A stretch of 64,000 nucleotides of DNA from contig NZ_JAPNJW010000001.1 of NCBI RefSeq assembly GCF_026626745.1, positions 2,076,001 through 2,140,000 on the forward strand. Reading direction: 5' to 3'. The notes under the pieces are model-generated. The model made no database searches. It saw nothing but the letters and a program-made list of their open reading frames with translations, and was not told where the DNA came from. Origin of the DNA: Nannocystis sp. RBIL2. Its GTDB lineage: Bacteria; Myxococcota_A; Polyangia; Nannocystales; Nannocystaceae. How positions within the stretch are numbered: the stretch's first letter is position 1; every line of letters begins with the position of its first letter. The position numbers and the translations under genes were made by a program. Of the stretch, positions 59,338 through 64,000 are shown in pieces.

Positions 59338-59904
59338 GTGCTGTTGTATCTGCTCACCGACTTCGCCCGCGACGTCTCCGGCGTCCGCGACCGCTTCGCC
59401 AACGACCCCGCCGCGGTGCTCGACGACTACAACGTCAAGCCCGCCGACTATGAGGCCCTGCTGGGGCTGCCCGAGGGCATCGTCACCCTGCTGCCGGTCG
59501 GGGTCGTCGACGCCATCCGCGCGATCAAGGACGTCCCGCCACCCACCATTTTGTGGCCGGGGCCGACCCTGTCGATCCGCAGCGTCAAGCCCGACATCGT
59601 CCGCGCCGGCGCGCCGGTGACTCTGGCGATCACGATCGAGATCGATCCGCCCGACGAGTTCTCTGGCGGCCCGGCGTTCGAGGTCGAGGTGTATTTCCGC
59701 CGCGAGCGCACGGTCGTCCGCGGCGCCCCGGTCCTGCCGATCCCGGTGCCCAAGCCGCCGGTCGACGTGGTCACCTTCGACTGCATCGCCTGCTTCGAGG
59801 AGCCCGGCGAGTACCAGGTCGACGTCGCGGTCACCCGCCTGAAGCCGCCGCCGTTCCGCAAGGTCGCCCGCTACTTCGGCACCCTCAAGGTCCGCGAGGC
59901 CTGA
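59338..59904 (+). CDS. unknown protein with LigA-like helical N-terminus and Ig-like C-terminus
   Basis: A 188-residue protein started by GTG 59338 with an excellent AAGGAGG 8 bp upstream. Residues 1-50 (DFARDVSGVRDRFANDPAAV, LDDYNVKPADYEALLG) have the F..DP..VL..YN....E..ALL pattern of the LigA/Nif11-like helical domains. Such domains are also used as leaders in modified peptides. Residues 70-188 look like an immunoglobulin/CARDB-type beta sandwich (SIRSVKPDIVRAGAPVTLAI, EYQVDVAVTRLKPPPF). No signal peptide is present. It sits 13 bp after the protease and 2 bp before the next gene. It may be cargo or a targeting protein of the exporter; function unproven. Confidence 0.6.
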   Translation: MLLYLLTDFARDVSGVRDRFANDPAAVLDDYNVKPADYEALLGLPEGIVTLLPVGVVDAIRAIKDVPPPTILWPGPTLSIRSVKPDIVRAGAPVTLAITIEIDPPDEFSGGPAFEVEVYFRRERTVVRGAPVLPIPVPKPPVDVVTFDCIACFEEPGEYQVDVAVTRLKPPPFRKVARYFGTLKVREA

Positions 59905-59906
59905 GC

Positions 59907-60935
59907 GTGCCGCCCGCCCCGCAAGAGGTCCTCACCGCCGTCGCGCCGCACGTCCCCGCCGCCCTGGTCGACCCGGCCCGCCTGCGGACGATCGCCGGGT
60001 GGTCGCGGCGGCTGCCCCCGGCCTTCAACTGGCTCGGCTTCGAGTGCCGGCTGGCCGCGGGCGACCCACGCATCGACTTCGCCGGCTGCTGCGAGGCGTG
60101 GGACGGCGGCCGCGAGCAATTGCTCGCGGCCCTCGCCCGCGACCCCGAGCTGTGCGGCCCCGGTCCGGCGGCGCTGGTGCGCGCGTGGCCGAGAGAGCCT
60201 GTCCTCAAGGACAGCCCGTCGGTCTGGCTCGAGTTCGACTTCGTCGGCGACGGGCCTCCGGCCGCGTTCGCCTTCCTCTGCCTCGACCCGGCCTGCGCCA
60301 ACACCTTCCGCGCCCACCGCGGGGCCGAACGGCCGCCGCTCGCCGGCCTGGTCGCCGCCGCCGAGCGCGGCGCGACCTTGCTCCTTGGACATGCCCCATC
60401 GGCCAGGTCCATCGAATCGCTGCGGCGCGCCGCCGAGGCCCTGCCCGCCTCCGGCCGGGCGCTGCACGTCGCCGCCACCCCGCACCGCGGCGGCGACGAC
60501 CTGCGGGTCCACTACGCCCTGCTGGCCCGCGACGTGCCCGCCTGGCTGCGCCAAATCGGCTGGCCCGGCGACCTGGCGACCGCCGAGCGGGCCCTCGCGG
60601 CGATCGGCGACGAGTTCCGCCAGGTCGGGGTCCAGATCGCCACCGGCGAGGCGCTGCGCCCGGTCCTCGGTCTCGAGGCCTACGTCGCCCGCGGCCCCGC
60701 CGACTTCCCGGCCTGGCAGCAGACGTTCGCCGCCCTGGCCGCCGACGGCGCCTGCGACCCCGAAAAGGCGCAGGCGCTGCTCGGCGACTGGTGGGGCCAC
60801 ACCACAGTGTCGCTGCCCGGCGCGCCGTGGCGGGTCGCCGTCCACCGCCAGTTCTACGTCAAGCTGACGATCGACGGCGACCACCTGCAAGCCAAGGCGT
60901 ACCTGGCGATCTTCCCCCGCTACACGCTGCTGTGA
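59907..60935 (+). CDS. hypothetical protein of the secretion-linked operon
   Basis: A 342-residue soluble protein, GTG start at 59907 two bases after the previous stop, so translation is coupled. No family is recognised. Visible features are FNWLGFECRLAAGDPRIDFA near the N-terminus, FAFLCLDPACANTF with a CxxxxC pair, a middle helical stretch and a beta-rich C-terminus (WRVAVHRQFYVKLTIDG, QAKAYLAIFPRYTLL). It has scattered Trp and Cys and no signal peptide or membrane helix. Two 14-bp CATG-type palindromes occur inside. Its tight coupling suggests it works with the LigA/Ig-like protein. Confidence 0.6.
   Translation: MPPAPQEVLTAVAPHVPAALVDPARLRTIAGWSRRLPPAFNWLGFECRLAAGDPRIDFAGCCEAWDGGREQLLAALARDPELCGPGPAALVRAWPREPVLKDSPSVWLEFDFVGDGPPAAFAFLCLDPACANTFRAHRGAERPPLAGLVAAAERGATLLLGHAPSARSIESLRRAAEALPASGRALHVAATPHRGGDDLRVHYALLARDVPAWLRQIGWPGDLATAERALAAIGDEFRQVGVQIATGEALRPVLGLEAYVARGPADFPAWQQTFAALAADGACDPEKAQALLGDWWGHTTVSLPGAPWRVAVHRQFYVKLTIDGDHLQAKAYLAIFPRYTLL
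60198..60215. repeat. CATG-type palindrome inside a gene
   Basis: CCTGTCC, TCAA, GGACAG; half-sites 14 bp apart, perfect 6-bp arms. Confidence 0.55.
60390..60407. repeat. CATG-type palindrome inside a gene
   Basis: CATGCCC, CATC, GGCCAGG; half-sites 14 bp apart with mismatches. Confidence 0.4.
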
Positions 60936-60989
60936 TTCGCGGATCGACGGTCATCCCCTCCGGCCGCCCCTTCGTGGTATCGGATCGGG

Positions 60990-61457
60990 GTGACGATCGC
61001 CGTCGTGCACGCCACCAGCGCCGCGCAGATCGAGCAAGCCCGCGCGCTGTTCCGCGAGTACCAGGCCTCGCTCGAGGTCGACCTGTGCTTCCAGGGCTTC
61101 GCCGACGAGCTGGCGCGCCTGCCCGGCGCCTACGCCCCGCCGTCGGGCCGGCTCCTGCTCTGCACCGTCGACGCGGTCCCGCAGGGCTGCGTCGCCGTGC
61201 AGGCGCTCACTGCGACAGACTGCGAGATGAAGCGGCTGTACGTCCGCTCCGGGCAGCGCGGCCTCGGCCTCGGCCAGCGGCTCGTCACGCAGGTGCTCGC
61301 CGAGGCGCGCGCGCTCGGGTACCGGCGCGTGTTCCTCGACACCCTGCCGTCGATGACCCGCGCGATCGCCATGTACGAGGCGCTCGGCTTCCAGGACGTC
61401 GCGCCTTACCGCCACAACCCGGTCCCGGGCACCCGCTGGATGGCCCTCGCGCTGTGA
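60990..61457 (+). CDS. GNAT family N-acetyltransferase
   Basis: A 155-residue GNAT enzyme. The acetyl-CoA-binding motif is VRSGQRGLGLGQRLVTQVL (R/Q..G.G/A), preceded by the strand CEMKRLYV and followed by GYRRVFLDTLPSMTRAIAMY and EALGFQDVAPYRHNPVPG. It moves an acetyl group from CoA to an amine on a small molecule or protein. The GTG at 60990 is used with a GGGG stretch just upstream. It follows the unknown protein gene by 54 bp on the same strand. It could acetylate an operon product or be unrelated. Confidence 0.85.
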   Translation: MTIAVVHATSAAQIEQARALFREYQASLEVDLCFQGFADELARLPGAYAPPSGRLLLCTVDAVPQGCVAVQALTATDCEMKRLYVRSGQRGLGLGQRLVTQVLAEARALGYRRVFLDTLPSMTRAIAMYEALGFQDVAPYRHNPVPGTRWMALAL

Positions 61458-61629
61458 TGGCTTCGACGCGAGCGAGGTGACGCTCGCCGGTCGCGCCTCG
61501 GTGCGCCGCCCCGCAGCCGCTCGCCGGCCGCGCTGGGCCCGCTGCGGGATGCGCCGCGTCCGTTGCGAGGCGATGCCGGCGCCGCTCGCTCGACGTTGCC
61601 GCGGCAGCGCCCTCCGCCACGTTGCGTGC

Positions 61630-62451
61630 ATGTCCCCACCTCCGCTCCGCAGCCTCCGGTCCTCCGCAGCGCGTCTGGCGATCGTCGCGGTCTCCCTGTC
61701 GAGTATGGCGCCCACGACCGCGCTGGCGACCACGCCCATCGCCGACGCCGCGCCGACCGGGTTCTGCGACCCCGCGCTCGCGCGCCTCGCCGAGGCCGGC
61801 GAGGCGCTCGGCTACACCGTCCATTTCGACGAAGCCGGCCTCTCTGCGACCCGAGATGCGAGCGAGCTCCGCTGCGTCTGCTTCGACGGCCAGCTGACGA
61901 TCGCCCTCGCCGAGGACGACGTGAGCGTCAGCATTGATTTCACGTACGAGGGCTCGAAATTCGGGCTCGAGCTCGCAGGTCTGTTCCCCGGGCTCGGCAG
62001 CGTTCGCCACGCGTCGAGCCTCGACGGGACCTCGGGTCGACTCACCGGCTCGCTCTCCTTCGCGGCTCACACTGCCGACGCCGCGGCCTTCGTCGAGGTC
62101 GATCTCGAGGGTGAAGTCGCGGCGGCCCACGGCGACGCTGCGCTCGTGAATCACGCCTTCGCACCGGTCCTGGCCGGCTCGACGCTGTGGAAGGACGCGC
62201 ACGCCTTGAGGCTCGCTCTGGCCGACGCGCGAGCGCCGGGCCTCGAGATCGCGACTGCAGTCGCGGTCCCGAGCCCGCGCTGGTGGGGCGTCAAGAAGAG
62301 CATCCTCGGCCAGGCGTTCGCTTGCGGAGGCGCGGCGATCACCTGCACCGCCGCCGCCGCCGGGTTCTTGCCGGCGGCGGGCAGCTGCGTGAATTCGGCA
62401 GGTGGGTGTGCGCTCGCCGTCGCCTGCTCGCTGACGAGTTGTCTCGATTGA
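61630..62451 (+). CDS. secreted protein with a Cys-rich hydrophobic C-terminal peptide (bacteriocin-like)
   Basis: A 273-residue exported protein. ATG 61630 gives a signal peptide (RLAIVAVSLSSMAPTTALA, cut before TTPIA). Residues 45-220 form a beta-rich domain (LRCVCFDGQLTIALAEDDVS, SIDFTYEGSKFGLELAG). After KKSILGQ the last 42 residues are Ala/Gly-rich with six Cys (232, 239, 253, 260, 266, 271), ending CSLTSCLD. This layout, a large propart followed by a compact hydrophobic Cys-rich peptide, recalls halocin C8 precursors and similar bacteriocins. The sequence match is only in style. A small membrane-protein gene with a strong ribosome site follows 11 bp later, the expected place for immunity. 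Confidence 0.6.
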   Translation: MSPPPLRSLRSSAARLAIVAVSLSSMAPTTALATTPIADAAPTGFCDPALARLAEAGEALGYTVHFDEAGLSATRDASELRCVCFDGQLTIALAEDDVSVSIDFTYEGSKFGLELAGLFPGLGSVRHASSLDGTSGRLTGSLSFAAHTADAAAFVEVDLEGEVAAAHGDAALVNHAFAPVLAGSTLWKDAHALRLALADARAPGLEIATAVAVPSPRWWGVKKSILGQAFACGGAAITCTAAAAGFLPAAGSCVNSAGGCALAVACSLTSCLD

Positions 62452-62821
62452 GGAGGTCCGGAGTGCAACCGCTCCACGTCCCGTCGGCACGCCGTCATCT
62501 CCTCGATCGGCCGCAGCGCCTCGGCTTCCTTCCGACCACGTGGTTCTGGAACGACGCCGAGCGGCAGCGCCTGGTCCTGCCGATCGTGCTGTCGGTGACG
62601 CTCCCGTGGATGCCCGTGTTCTTCTACCTCGTGATGCGGTGGCCGAGCGCCTTCGCCCTGTTCGTCATCGCCAACACTCTGGCGCCGTATCTGGGCATGG
62701 GGCTGATCGAACGCCACATCCGCCGCGAGCTCCGTCGCCGCGCGCTCGCCGACGCCGAGCCCGGCGAGCTGCCCGTCCAGGCCAGCCCGGCGCCGCCGCC
62801 GTCGGCCCGCTCACTGCCCGT

Positions 62822-63871
<1,050 letters not shown>

Positions 63872-64000
63872 CACGCTCGAGTATGCAGCCGGAGCGCGCC
63901 CGCGTAAGCCTGGACAGTGGAACGCGCTGTTGTCCGTTCGGCAACAGTGGTCTGCAGCGGCCCGTACAGCCGTCCGCACGCGCTTGCTGGCGCACCCGCC

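Overview
The window is very GC-rich bacterial DNA with strong third-position GC bias, so almost every frame is open for long stretches. Genes were picked by family recognition, codon pattern, ribosome binding sites and gene-to-gene spacing. The gene content points to a predatory myxobacterium, most likely of the Nannocystis group. That content is many lipoproteins with Ser/Thr/Pro-rich linkers, an IgGFc-binding-type lipoprotein, a CotH lipoprotein, a C-terminal Cys/hydrophobic/Arg (MYXO-CTERM) sorting tail, Ser/Thr kinases fused to AAA ATPases, FHA and HEAT-repeat proteins. The genus is inference. No rRNA, tRNA, CRISPR array or intact insertion sequence was seen.

Layout. 1-12 kb: envelope and housekeeping genes (metallo-beta-lactamase-fold lipoprotein, LysR regulator, M23 peptidase, Sel1 lipoprotein, IgGFc-binding-like lipoprotein, ATP-grasp enzyme, membrane protein, oligopeptidase B, TfoX-like protein). 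12-17.5 kb: a minus-strand biosynthetic-looking block. It holds a P450, a SufS-type cysteine desulfurase, an O-methyltransferase, a 58-residue small protein and a PaaK-like adenylating enzyme whose upstream reading frame encodes a PqqD-like (RiPP recognition) domain. 18-24 kb: CotH lipoprotein, coiled-coil lipoprotein, a tandem pair of D-Ala-D-Ala-ligase-like ATP-grasp enzymes and a response regulator. 24-37 kb: topoisomerase IB, a giant frameshifted pseudokinase/ATPase/GAF/PAS/STAS sensor, thioesterase, GST and a 1479-residue HEAT protein. 37-44 kb: MYXO-CTERM protein, SDR, beta-propeller lipoprotein, Pr6Pr membrane protein, BtuF-like protein, lipoprotein and fatty acid desaturase.

44.7-62.9 kb is the most unusual part. 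A kinase-AAA protein overlaps an FHA gene. A MOA-lectin-like putative cysteine protease and a small secreted protein follow. Next comes a type I secretion-like operon (ABC, HlyD-like, TolC-like, second ABC). Both ABC proteins have lost the Walker A, Q-loop, signature, Walker B and H-loop residues, and they have lost them in nearly the same way. A trypsin-like protease, two unknown proteins and a GNAT enzyme come next. The block ends with a secreted protein with a six-cysteine hydrophobic C-terminus paired with a small membrane protein. A pirin closes the window.

Across the whole window lies a family of short palindromes built from CATG-like half-sites spaced exactly 14 bp apart (consensus arm CATGTCC, any four bases, GGACATG). 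They occur singly inside genes on both strands, and as tandem 14-bp arrays at 3' gene ends.
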